This document shows positions 51,806 through 64,000 of a stretch of DNA of 64,000 nt, in pieces. The notes beneath the pieces were generated by a model that worked only from the letters and a program-made list of their open reading frames with translations, did not search any database and was not told the DNA's origin. Position 1 is the stretch's first letter, and each line of letters opens with the position of its first letter. This DNA comes from Apostichopus japonicus (Eukaryota > Echinodermata > Holothuroidea > Aspidochirotida > Stichopodidae), in NCBI RefSeq assembly GCF_037975245.1, contig NC_092561.1, positions 12,585,001 to 12,649,000 of the forward strand. Direction: 5' to 3'. The position numbers and the translations under genes were made by a program.

Positions 51806-54800
51806 ATGGTGTCAAATGTTCCCAGTTTGGTGGGCCAGTTCTTCAGTTATGTTGAGGAGCAGCTCAGCCGTGAGTAAATAATTGTTATTTTAATAAAGCA
51901 TCTTGATATTGATCATTTATGTTATATAATTTACATAATAGCCTACCATGTATGTTCAGTTCCATGGATTTACCAGCTGATATTCTTTGCTTCTCCTTTC
52001 CTATCTCCTAACTTACACACTTTCACTGTAGAGCAATCTTTTAGCATTGTCTTTGCTGTCCAGACTACCACCCTCAATATATCTAGACATACTTGTATCA
52101 GACAAATTTCAGGTACCAGACCTGACAGAAAGAGATTATCTATAACTGGGAACTAACAGTACCTGAATGTAGTTCCCCAATAGTGTACACTTCTCAGTTG
52201 CTACTACTGGCAATTTATGGTGGTTTCTAATTTATTTCTGGGCTTATGAAGGAACATATTACATGTAATTTTATTACACCAGCATAGGAAAGTAGTTATG
52301 ATGTGAAACAATACTCAATATTTACTTACGTTCTGAATCCATATGAAACTTAGTTGCATGGTAAAGGGGAATATAGGTTTAATATTTGTATTCATTTATT
52401 TCTGTCCCTCCAGTGTCATATTGAAGTCCTATTGGTGTACATCTAATTACACACTTCTGCTTCCAAGCTACTACTGTCTTATTGTTAAAGAGGTCAAAGA
52501 GAGTTAAAGAACTTTTGTAATTCTGAGATTGAAAGATTTTACTGAAGCAAAAAAACTGTTGCTGCTAGTCAGATGTAGCCTGTAGTGGAGTGATAGTATT
52601 ATTATTTGTGTGGAGGCAGGTAACGTTGTTGCTCGTAAGCATTATAAACCAGGTAAAGTTGCAATTTCAGAGCCTGGAGGAGTTGTTTCTTGGCTAAACC
52701 ATGTTGGGTTTGGCATATATTTTAAGGTTTCGTCTGCCTGTCTTCTACAACACTGTTACATGCACTGCCCTCTACTTGTGTGATTTTATTAAAATGAGTG
52801 CTGTCCTGGTTTGTTGACAGTAAAGGTATTAAATATCCTAGACACCAAGTAAGCTGGATCTGTGGTACAGTTTGCATAGTGCAATGTTTATGTGTGTATA
52901 AGTGAAACTTGTAAAGTAGTGAAGTGTGTACAAATGTGTACAGTACTGATTGTTTCAAGTTACATTTCTGAGTGATTATTTTTCAAGAAATAAATTGAAA
53001 GCTATTTAGTCTGTTTGTTTGTTTAACTAAGATTATTTGAGACAGCCAACATTTGCTTCCCCATGTCTATCAACAGCCTTTTCGTTGTGGGCACATAAAG
53101 CCAGTCATTCTGTGATTAAAGTAGTTCAACTCTCCCTCCCCCCCCACTCTCCCAACCCACTGTGTTAAGTTTCATTCTACTGTAGATTGCAAGTTTTCTT
53201 ATAGAAACTGAGATGTGATACCACTGTTGTCTGATCCCTTGTTCAGACTAGGCAGCATTTCTCCAAATCAATTTCCTTTTCATCTTATGAAGTTCTTGAA
53301 CACTCTGAAATGCTATACTCATGAATGGGTTGGGAACTTGGGAATGATGAACAATGTGCAATTGACATATCGTGTAGAAAGGAATATATGTCTGTGACAT
53401 TTTATAATGTGAACAATAGCTGATCCTGCGTTTGAGAAACACCCCCTGGCTTACAATCAGTATCAGCTGTTGCCTGTATAGGCCGACTCTGCCTGTGAAC
53501 TACCTAAACATCTGCCATTGATAACCTCCCATTTCAGTCATTTGTTGTTTCTTTGAAGATAAATACCTTACATGCTTTAATGTACTGCTGTTGTACAAAT
53601 GTACTGTAGATTGATTCTGGCTAGTGGTACATGGGGATTATTTATAAGATATAGTTTATTTTCACCAATATGGCTACTGAATACATAAGAAACCAAGAAG
53701 GCATATGTGATGGACTCTAATATCACAGTGCTTATATTTCTGAATTCCAGTATGTGTTCTGTTGAACTGCCTAATACTTGGTGTATCATATTTTGTCTCT
53801 TTTTGTTTCAGAAGTAAGCAAAGCAGAGGTCATACAGCGTGCCAATAGAGAAAGAGCGGACATTGTTGCCAGATACGATAGGGTGAGCATACCAGTATGT
53901 AATACACAACCAGTAGAAATAGCGTATACGTATGATACTGTAGCTGAGCAAACCAGTATGTCACGTACAACGTACACCCAGAAAGTAGAAATAGTGTATG
54001 CTAGCCTGCACTGACTTCCCCAAGACCTGCCAAACTGATGTATGTTTTATAACTACTGTAGATACCTTTGCCTATCTCAATGATAAAGTCAATGGCAAGC
54101 CCTCTGTTTATTTACCTACATGGCTACAGTGTTGTCTTGCAGTAGATACAGTGAGCAGTTTGTTAACAGTTTTTGGTTACTTGCAACAGGCAAGTAACTT
54201 ATGCAGTCAAGTTGGAATATGTGTGTGTATGTGACGACTGAGCTTGTAAACACGATATCTCCATATGGGAAACTTGATTGGCTCTCATATTTTGCACGTG
54301 GCTTCCCTATAATGAGTACGAGAACCCTATTGTTTTGGGTGGAAGTCACAGGTCATTTCTGGTCAGCAGAGGGCAAAATGTGAAAATTTCAAAAATGCTG
54401 AATCTCCAGAACCTGAACAACAAAGGAGCTCATATATGCATGATATATGATTGCCTTATGTGGTGTAAAGATTTTACACAATTTGGTGTAGGTCAAATGC
54501 CATTTAAGCTCATCAGAGGTAAAACCCTAAAAAGCTTGTAAGCACAATATCTCAAGATAGGAAACTATACAAGATCTCATATTTGACATATGGCCTCCAT
54601 GTAATGAGTACAAGATCCCTAATGTTTTGGGAGAGGTCAAAGGTTACTTAAGATCAGGTGTCGCTAAATTGTGAAAACTATATGTATTTCTCAAAGACCC
54701 AAATTTGGACAAGGTTTAGATGTGCATGGAAGATTACCCTTATGATGGGCAAAATGGCTACATATTGTTGTGTACTGTAGGTCAAACGTCATTTGAAGTC

Positions 54801-57800
54801 AACAAAGATGAAAACCTGAAAACATTGTAAACACTATATCTCAAAAAGGGATATTGACAGTCATATTTTACACCAAGGTTTTAAGGTTCACAGTGTTAAA
54901 TATTTTTGAAACTTTTTGGAAATTCATCTTCATCATGTGTGCTGCACCTAATGTTGATTGGTGTTGCCAACATTTATCACATGGTAGCTGGGAATAAATG
55001 CATGGAAGGTAATTCACAGTTTCCTAAAAATGACTCACACTTTCTTCTTACTTAGGGACATCCTCAGATAATGATAAGATAATGATCAGGATAATGAAAG
55101 GACACAGTATTTAGTGAATAACATGCATATGAGATCTAGATTTAATTGTACTTGCAAACATCTATATTCAGTAGTATTTCACAGGATACTTTCAGTAGTA
55201 TTTCCCCCTCACCATACCATATCACTGTACATAACAGCTGTAAGATGTCCTTGCTAATTTCAGCTAACCCAGAGGTCAAATATTATCTGCAAAGTACCAT
55301 TAGAAGTGATTTCCTCCTGAAGGTTAAATACAGACATTAAGCTGAAGCCTGTTTATCAATTTTCACCACTTGACCTTATCGGCTGGTCAACCATTATCTG
55401 ATCATCTATACATGTATTGACAGAAATTTGTCACAATATTTTCTTACTGGTAGAAATGTGATGTCCATTCCCTTCACATGTTAGCCAATTCTGACAAATT
55501 TGACAAAACTGCTATGATCTCTAGGGAGTAAACTGGTTCGTTTAGAGCAATTGGGTCTTGTTGACAGTTTTGTGTTTTATAATCCTTCACCTAAAGATGA
55601 TTTAGAAGAATTTATGAGGACTTACAGTAGTTGCAAATAGAAGATTCCTGATATAACATTCTGCGAGACATGTATATAGAACATACTAGAATATGTAAAT
55701 CATTTGAAGCTTGTTCTGCATACTGTCAAGGCAAGTTACAACTGGGAAGGCATTCCCTCTGGTTCTCTTGTTTGATTACTAATATAATTATTTGCCAAAT
55801 GTGGAAAAGCTATTTTCTGACAATATCATTGGCATAACACACAAATTATGAGTCTGTTTATGTCACTTGTAGAAATTTGAAGTGTCTCCCTGCAAGCTTC
55901 TTGAATGATGCAACATGCACAAATACTTTCATGGCATAAGTAATCCTTTCCATTGGCATAGGATGGGGGCAGGTAGTTGTTGGGGTAGGGAGGGGGGGGG
56001 GAGAGTGCAAGAAGTTGAGACAGCTGGTAAATGTATTTTACAGCACCATATTCTATTTCAAGAAGATTTGTTTTGCAGCCTATTGAGCTGTCCAAAGACA
56101 TTATCATAAAAGTTGCTACAATCGTTCTTGTTCACATAGCTCTGTTGAGTTAATTGTGAGTTTGATTAGGTTGGTGATCGTTTCTGTTGCTTGGCTATGT
56201 TTCGTATTTTACCACCTTCATGGTGAGAGGGGAAGGTGGACAGGAGGAATATTCTAACTGAAGGAACCGTTCCCCCGCCCCCCCCCCCCCCATGCATTCT
56301 ATTGGTTATACAACTGCATCAGTTAAAATAAAAAGTAGAAACTTGACTTTCTGATCAGTTCTCTTCCTTTTAGCTTTGCACCACTCTCTTCCAACCTTCA
56401 TGCCTGATATTGTCATTCAATTATTTTTGGTTTCTATGGCAGTTGTAAATTTATGCAATTATGATAGTATGCTTTTGTATACATCTGTATGTGTAATGAC
56501 AAGCTTGTTCACATGTTATCTCAAGAAGAGAAACTTGGATAAATGTACCTAGTACATGGATGTCCCATATCCAGTATTCAGAACTTATTACTTTTAGTGC
56601 ATCAAAGATCATTCAAAGTGAATAGTGGTCTAAATATGTAACCTTTAGAACATGATATGTCAAAGAGTGCAGCATGAGATGTCCGATTCAACAAAATGAC
56701 ATCATCAAAAGCTCAGTGCAGTTTTCTATTCTGATCTATCGGACTTCCTCCAGTAATGTTTGTGTTTTGTACAAACAGCACAAATTAGCCCTTCAATTAT
56801 TCACAATAACAATTCATACTTGATACGCCAATAAAGCTTGGTGTAGGTGCATCTGCCTGTAGTATGTTACAAGCCAAGTGCTTACTTTGATGTTTTATTG
56901 AGAAAGAAACTGACTTTGTTATTTAGTTAAAGTTGTGACATTAAATGCAACCAACTATTTGGACTGTGTTTTCATTGTTGTTAACATCTTGTTGTCTTGT
57001 GGTGACTCTACATTGCATATTCCTCTTCTAAAGGAAAGGTAAACAAGAAAGTATTTGCTGTATCTATCATTTCCCTCCAAATATCCCTTTGATATCGTGA
57101 GAACCAGTCCATAGTGTAGTTTGATGTGAAAGTAATACCTCTTACTGTATACAGTGCATATATAATCAGCCACATTCAAATCACCAACACTACAGTACTA
57201 GGAGTAAATTACAGAAATACTCTGCGCAATAGTACTTCTTTTGTGTGTTTTTATTGTTAGTCAAATGGAGATGTGTGTTTATTCTTTCAAACACTGATCA
57301 GTTGTTTACGTTTTTCTTGATGTTATTTCAGGGTCGAGAGGAAGGGGCTGAAATAGATCCATGGGAAGATGGAGATTTCATCGTGTATAAAGTTACAGAT
57401 AGATATGGATTTTTACAGTAAGTATATAGTCACCTGCCTCTCTACGTTAAAGTTTGTTTTGCCAATGTGGATGCAAAGATTTGTACAAGTTTTTGGAGGT
57501 AGTACCTGCAGTAACAGGTTATAAAAGATGACCGTTCATTGAAACTTGAGGTATAATATATGAAACTACTGTAGCCTACAAATTGAAGGACAAGTGCAGG
57601 TTGTGTTTCTTAGTGCCTATTGCTTCGTTCATGAATTGTTCCTCTGTGAAAAATATGTCTTAGCCCTTAGTTTGTAAACGTTCATAGCCATTGGTTAGCC
57701 ATTAGTTAGCCATTGGTTAAATAAAATAACAAGATGGCAATCCACAGAGTTATTTACCTCATTGTCAGCAAACATTGATTTCAAATGAACAAATTTACCT

Positions 57801-60800
57801 GTGAAGGAGGGTTCCATGTCAAATCGATTTTTCCTTTGGAACAATGTTTACTAAATTTGATCTCTGAACCTTGATCTTTGGTTCCAAGGGTCTGCGAGAC
57901 ACAAGGGTTCACCCTGGGGTACCTTCCCACTAAGTTTGAAGAATGTTGGCCCAGCCGTTTATGAGGAGTTTTGGACACAATATTGGGCTAAAAATTTACA
58001 TTTGACCTTGTTTTCCATGGCAGCCACATATTTTGATAGTACATTTTTATTATATATGTCAGGTTTCCATGTCAAGTCAGTGTTTCCTTAATTGGAAAAA
58101 AAACAAAAAACTGATTTTCACTAAATTTGACATCTGACGTTTGGTTCTGTGGCCTGTCTTGCGGCACAAGGGTTCACCCTGGGGTACCTTCCCACCAAGT
58201 TTGAAGAAAATTGGCCCTGCCGCCTTCAGTCATGGACTTTTGGTCACCCTGGGGTACCCCATCATGGGTAACCCCTCCCCCGAGGGTATCTGCTTAGGAA
58301 AATTGCCATTACTATGGCAACTGTTGCTATGGCAACTGACAAAGCTGTAGATGGCCCAACTGGCAAAGGAAGTACAATATATCATACTCCCTATGGAAGC
58401 AATGAGATAAACATGTTCTTTGAATGTATCGACTAACTGTGGTTAGGGTTTTCTACAAGGACTCCGATTGTCAAGGAGACATTTCACCATCAGTTGCAGG
58501 ATTACACTTTTGCTCTTCTCTTTCAGTGAAAATGAACTTCCATCCACCCCTGATGAAGAGGAGAAAAGGGTAAGTGTAACAATCTCAAGAAAGTGGTTAA
58601 GGACCTAGGACTTCAGTTTTTGTTTCCATGCATTTATGGTTAGATGTGAACACAAGAAACTGTCATTTTTAGTTACGATGCCCAAAACGATGGTGCATAA
58701 TGGGAAATCATCAAAAACAGAGCTTGTAAACATGATATCTCAACAAACAGAGTTGATTCAATGTCATACTTGGTAGGTAGATGCCCTGTGATTCATAGAT
58801 TGTTATTGGTTACCATTTCATGAATATGAATAATGGGCAGGGCTTAACAATATGGTTCATTCTGGAATGGTGATGTTGATATATAATAAGCACATTTCAT
58901 GACGTCTCCAACTTTATGTCATTAATATTCAATTGCAAGAAATGGCTTTTAAACAAAAGGTTGGTTTTCGTCCTTGGTTATATTAGGTTTGTAACACTAC
59001 ATTCATACAATCAACCATGTTGTATTTTGTGTGCATATTATGAATATTAATCAGTGACCATAAAATACTTAATCAGATATCTCTGAAGTAGTATGTCTAA
59101 TTAGCTATATATATGTACTTGGATAATAAAATGTAAGTATATAGATTCATGCTTATCAGATGATAAAATTTGATTTCTTTAATATTCAAGCATGTGTCTG
59201 TTTTTATAGTATGTCACTAAATAGACCTTGTCAACATAACTAATTCTTGTTATCTTACTTTATATGTTGCTGCATTAAGTCATAGATAACCCCTTTTCAT
59301 TGTGAAGTACACAAGTTCATGAATACATGTATGGCTTACCAAACTATATGTTTGTGCATAGGAACCACTAAACGTTTTCCATTTCTGGTTGTGGATATCT
59401 TCAGATGTTGATTTCTTGTGATTTGAATAATTTTTGTCCAGTAAATGTGCAAGAAACTGACAGATTGTCAATTTGATTTGACACAAGTTGAATTCAGGAC
59501 TTATGGCTTCCTAGGCTCACCATATTCATCCCTGTCATCTTCTAGTAGCTCATTTTCTTATTTCTGGACAATAATCACATGATATGATAATTACATACTT
59601 AACATGATCAGTACTTAACAATCTCTTTCAATGGTTGTGTAAAGCCAGTGACATTGTGGAGTGTCAAGAACAATAGCAACTAAATTATTTAGTTGAAATA
59701 TTTACAGTCAAAGGTAATGATATACATGTATTCCTGTGTATGTTATCTGCAATACATCATGATGATTACATGTAATACTATCAGCAGGACTGTTAAATCA
59801 ATTGAGACCTCTGGAAGTGGGATAGTTTATGAACATGAGTGACATGATCAATAGAAGTAATAATATCAAATCTCTTTAATTGCAGTTAAAGGAAATTGAA
59901 CTAGACAGAGAAAACAAATGGTTAAAAATGACCAGGCAGTGGAGGAGATACTACCCAAGTGAAAAGGTAAAGAAATTAAGATCCTGCCAAGTCCAGTTTT
60001 CTTTACTTCAACTATGCACGACCTTTGTCGGAGATTAGAGCCAGCTATTATTTTAAGGACTGCTAGCTTTAATTGCTTCCTAATAAATGCACATTTTACA
60101 TTTTAAATCTTAGAATATCAACGCCTAACCACGGTTAGAATTATGTGTGTAAGCAATAACTCAAGTCCGGACCGGTGGATTTATCCTCGGCTGTAATGAG
60201 CACAGCCACAAGCAGATAATGAAACACACTTGAGTGCACACTCTCTCCAAACTGCTCTCCAGGCTGTACAGTTACATTCACCGCCACGGTCAAGCTTTTA
60301 CTAAGCCGATTTTAACACAATAGCGAGTTGAACAAAAGAGCACTCTTAATTAAGAGTCAAAAGGTGTCTAAATGTTCCGTTAAGATAGTGTGTTTATACG
60401 CCATATTTTTTCCTTCTGCAAAGGCAAAACTTCCTTGAAAATAATTAACAAAATGTGAATTAATACTGCAGGAATCTAAAAAGCTAATTACTTGTTTGCC
60501 CAGTCGGCCAAGTGGGTACAATAACTTTTGTTGCCTTTTTGCAAGTACAAGTTTCCTAAATTTAAAAATCTAAAAAAAATGAAAGCCAATCACAATCTTA
60601 CTTCTTGTACACGTGCACATTAGCGTGAATCAGAGTCTGACAGACGGAAGGCTCAAACATAATCCGTCCTGTGCAGGTGAACAAAATCGGTTGACTGTAG
60701 AGCAATTTTCACACTCCGGCAGATCCGTATTTTTTTTTTAGCCAGCTTGTAACCTTTGTTGGTGAGAAAAAAATTACATATAGGCCTACGCTATGCTCGC

Positions 60801-61726
60801 CGAAAGTCCAGCCTCATGGAGAGAAAAATGCTTAATTATTGTTTAGCTTGACTTTTGGTATGTCAATATGGGTTTTCCGAAGTTCTTGGGTGCATATTTT
60901 GATACAATGGCCGATTCACTTTTTCAGTTATAGTTACGTACCACTTGTTGATCAAGGCTAGTAATGTACAGGCCCTATAAAGGCTATACTTATGTGTTGT
61001 TTTTATCAGACTTTCGAGTAGCCGATTGTCACGATCGTTGATAAATGACCAAGATTTTTTTTTTGTGAGGTTTGATAAAGTGGAAGATTTGTAAGAATTA
61101 TATAAAGTATTGAATCTCGGACATTTGGTAGTGGCGGATTTTAGTGTATATGGCAATTTGCAACATAAACTACAGCTCTACGGACTGTCAAAACTGTCAA
61201 AGTTTATCCGCTTACTTGGCCAAGTTTTCTCATTGTTTGTGAACAATAAGCAGCTTTGTGTTGTCATGACGCTGTGTTCATTACTCAAGCTGGCTATCAG
61301 CTGGTGTGCATTCAGCCATGGTACCAATATGCACATGCATAATGAGCAAGTTGTGCGATATTTCCGCCGGCCCGGACATGGCGGTTAGATATGCTAGGCT
61401 TCCCTTAGCTTCTGGTGATTGATTTACTGGTATTAGCATTAATATCAAGTGTTAATTAATGCAATTAGTTTGTTTGTGTATTGCATGCTTGTGCCATTTA
61501 CATGTTAATGTGAAATGATTTAGTGGAGAGCAAATAATCAACATGTTAGTTATGGAAACCTTAAAGTGTTAACACTACCTTGATTATTATTTTTTTAATT
61601 TATTTGCACATCTGGCAGCTTTCTAGGAGAGTGTACAAAGGTATACCAGACAAGATGAGGGGAAATGTCTGGTCCAAGCTTCTTGACATAGAGAAGGTAA
61701 AAGACGAACAGACGGGTATCTATGAG
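51806..61726 (+). CDS. USP6NL: USP6NL/RN-tre-like TBC RabGAP, first six coding exons (3' partial)
   Basis: Predicted Rab GTPase-activating protein; mammalian USP6NL acts on Rab5 and Rab43 in endocytic traffic (family knowledge). Exons: 51806-51869, 53812-53882, 57332-57417, 58527-58569, 59886-59966, 61619-61726; all junctions are GT-AG with matching phase, 151 residues. Diagnostic blocks are [55 protein letters not shown] and the TBC start [16 protein letters not shown] (about residue 118 on). The catalytic IxxDxxR and YxQ fingers would lie beyond the window. The first exon (start at 51806, [20 protein letters not shown]) is supported by phase and donor only and is less certain than the rest. 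The closest alternative is another member of the USP6NL/TBC1D3 group. The last donor is embedded in a 51-bp minisatellite. Confidence 0.9.
54238..54860. repeat. Diverged copies of the 140-bp satellite family
   Basis: Landmarks cttgtaaacacgatatctcc (54246), cttgtaagcacaatatctca (54536) and 'ttgtaaacactatatctca' (about 54825) lie about 288 bp apart, twice the unit at 12735-13325. Half-unit versions fall in between ('aatgctgaatctccagaacc' near 54393). Further single relatives are near 56505 and 58720. Located in the USP6NL intron 53883-57331. Confidence 0.75.
57800..58425. repeat. Dispersed repeat with internal ~260-bp duplication
   Basis: 'acaagggttcaccctggggt' followed by 'accttcccac.aagtttgaag' occurs at 57901 and 58166, each preceded by a 'tccatgtcaa' block and 'actaaatttga'. 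From 58225 the sequence matches the repeat at 26805-27040. It lies in the USP6NL intron 57418-58526. Confidence 0.75.
60168..61378. mobile_element. Possible TIR element in USP6NL intron
   Basis: tccggaccggtggatttatc (60168-60187) resembles the reverse complement of the segment ending at 61378 (tccgggccggcggaaatatc), about 15 of 20 matching. The interior differs from its surroundings in being richer in CpG. A minus-strand ORF at 60863-61156 ([20 protein letters not shown]) has no domain I recognise. No clear target duplication was found, so this is tentative. Confidence 0.35.
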
Positions 61727-64000
61727 GTAAGATTAGCATACTGTACAATAGTTATGTCTTATAACTGTATATATGAGGTAAGATTAGCATACTGTACAAT
61801 AGTCATGTCTTATAACTGTATATATTAGGTAAGATTAGCATACTGTACAATAGTCATGTCTTATAACGGTATATATTAGGTAAGATTAGCATACTGTACA
61901 ATAGTCATGTCTTATAACTGTATATATTAGGTAAGATTAGCATATTGTACAATAGTCATGTCTTATAACTGTATATATTAGGTAAGATTAGCATACTGTA
62001 CAATAGTCATGTCTTATAACTGTATATATTAGGTAAGATTAGCATACTGTACAATAGTCATGTCTTATAACTGTATATATATGAGGTAAGATTAGCATAC
62101 TGTACAATAGTCATGTCTTATAACTGTATATATGAGGTAAGATTAGCATACTGTACAATAGTCATGTCTTATAACTGTATATATTAGGTAAGATTAGCAT
62201 ACTGTACAATAGTCATGTCTTATAACTGTATATATTAGGTAAGATTAGCATACTGTACAATAGTCATGTCTTATAATGGTATATATGAGGTAAGATTAGC
62301 ATACTGTACAATAGTCATGTCTTAAAACTGTATATATGAGGTAAGATTAGCATACTGTACAATAGTCATGTCTTATAACGGTATATATTAGGTAAGATTA
62401 GCATACTGTACAATAGTCATGTCTTATAACGGTATATATTCGGTAAGATTAGCATACTGTACAATAGTCATGTCTTATAACTGTATATATTCGGTAAGAT
62501 TAGCATACTGTATAATAGTCATGTCTTAAAACTGTATATATTAGGTAAGATTAGCATACTGTACAATAGTCATGTCTTATAACGGTATATATTCGGTAAG
62601 ATTAGCATACTGTACAATAGTCATGTCTTATAACTGTATATATTCGGTAAGATTAGCATACTGTACAATAGTCATGTCTTAAAACTGTATATATTAGGTA
62701 AGATTAGCATACTGTACAATAGTCATGTCTTATAACTGTATATATTAGGTAAGATTAGCATACTGTACAATAGTCATGTCTTATAACGGTATATATTAGG
62801 TAAGATTAGCATACTGTACAATAGTCATGTCTTATAACGGTATATATTAGGTAAGAGTAGCATACTGTACAATAGTCATGTCTTATAACTGTATATATTA
62901 GGTAAGATTAGCATACTGTACAATAGTCATGTCTTATAACGGTATATATTAGGTAAGATTAGCATACTGTACAATAGTCATGTCTTATAACGGTATATAT
63001 TAGGTAAGAGTAGCATACTGTACAATAGTCATGTCTTATAACGGTATATATTCGGTAAGATTAGCATACTGTACAATAGTCATGTCTTATAACTGTATAT
63101 ATTAGGTAAGATTAGCATACTGTACAATAGTCATGTCTTATAACTGTATATATTAGGTAAGATTAGCATACTGTACAATAGTCATGTCTTATAACGGTAT
63201 ATATGAGGTAAGATTAGCATACTGTACAATAGTCATGTCTTATAACTGTATATATTAGGTAAGATTAGCATACTGTACAATAGTCATGTCTTATAACGGT
63301 ATATATTAGGTAAGATTAGCATACTGTACAATAGTCATGTCTTAAAACTGTATATATTCGGTAAGATTAGCATACTGTACAATAGTCATGTCTTATAACT
63401 GTATATATTAGGTAAGATTAGCATACTGTACAATAGTCATGTCTTATAACTGTATATATTAGGTAAGATTAGCATACTGTACAATAGTCATGTCTTATAA
63501 TGGTATATATGAGGTAAGATTAGCATACTGTACAATAGTCATGTCTTAAAACTGTATATATGAGGTAAGATTAGCATACTGTACAATAGTCATGTCTTAT
63601 AACGGTATATATTCGGTAAGATTAGCATACTGTACAATAGTCATGTCTTATAACTGTATATATTCGGTAAGATTAGCATACTGTACAATAGTCATGTCTT
63701 AAAACTGTATATATTAGGTAAGATTAGCATACTGTACAATAGTCATGTCTTATAACTGTATATATTAGGTAAGATTAGCATACTGTACAATAGTCATGTC
63801 TTATAACGGTATATATTAGGTAAGATTAGCATACTGTACAATAGTCATGTCTTATAACGGTATATATTAGGTAAGAGTAGCATACTGTACAATAGTCATG
63901 TCTTATAACGGTATATATTCGGTAAGATTAGCATACTGTACAATAGTCATGTCTTATAACTGTATATATTCGGTAAGATTAGCATACTGTACAATAGTCA
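61715..64000 (+). repeat. 51-bp minisatellite carrying a splice donor in every copy
   Basis: About 44 copies with a strict 51-bp period, running past the window end. Unit: gtaagattagcatactgtac, then 'aatagtcatgtcttata', then 'actgtatatatgag' with variants. The first GT is the donor of USP6NL exon 61619-61726 (61727). Every copy repeats GTAAG plus the preceding TATGAG, TATTAG or TATTCG. Read in the exon frame the unit is 17 codons (VRLAYCTIVMSYNCIYE), open for the first repeat unit and closed by TAG at 61826-61828. One copy (near 62080) has two extra bases. Confidence 0.98.

Overview
This is eukaryotic, AT-rich, intron-containing DNA with two partial protein-coding genes on the + strand, separated by about 37 kb without a recognisable gene. 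Both gene families are general animal genes. The transposon flora (many non-autonomous hAT-like elements, a decayed DIRS-type retroelement, non-LTR fragments) and the frequent 'taggcctac'-type words suggest a marine invertebrate deuterostome, possibly an echinoderm. The organism is a guess from style; no alignment was run.

Layout. 1-14458: the last 14 coding exons (665 codons) of SND1/Tudor-SN, covering the end of SN2, SN3, SN4, the Tudor domain and SN5. Every splice junction fits GT-AG with consistent phase. The introns hold an intact 5'-truncated non-LTR insertion with a 10-bp target duplication, two terminal-inverted-repeat (TIR) elements, a roughly 140-bp satellite block, and two tandem duplications that each copy a splice site. 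14459-15870: 3' UTR and downstream DNA. 15885-20500: an unusual degenerate repeat array whose units carry a small hairpin, interrupted by a broken minus-strand LINE and a complete hAT-like element. 20560-35060: a transposon graveyard. It includes a 2.3-kb element with a perfect 8-bp target-site duplication (TSD), a three-level nest of elements inside each other (27041-30180, 27584-29889, 28036-28612) with each level keeping its own perfect 8-bp TSD, and a TTAA-flanked element. 36530-43425: two pieces of a decayed DIRS-type retroelement (gag-like with a 25-bp minisatellite, then RT/RNase H). 43426-51805: intergenic, with one hAT fragment and a 90-bp tandem repeat.

51806-61726: the first six coding exons (151 codons) of a USP6NL/RN-tre-like TBC RabGAP, ending just inside the TBC domain. 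From its last visible 5' splice site to the end of the window runs a 51-bp minisatellite of about 44 copies. Each copy repeats the exon end and the splice donor, and the period is exactly 17 codons.

The two genes have no evident functional link: SND1 is an RNA-binding/nuclease-fold protein and the USP6NL-like protein is predicted to act on endosomal Rab GTPases. The most unusual items are the donor-carrying minisatellite, the hairpin repeat array, the triple nest, and a short protein-like module shared by several hAT-like elements.
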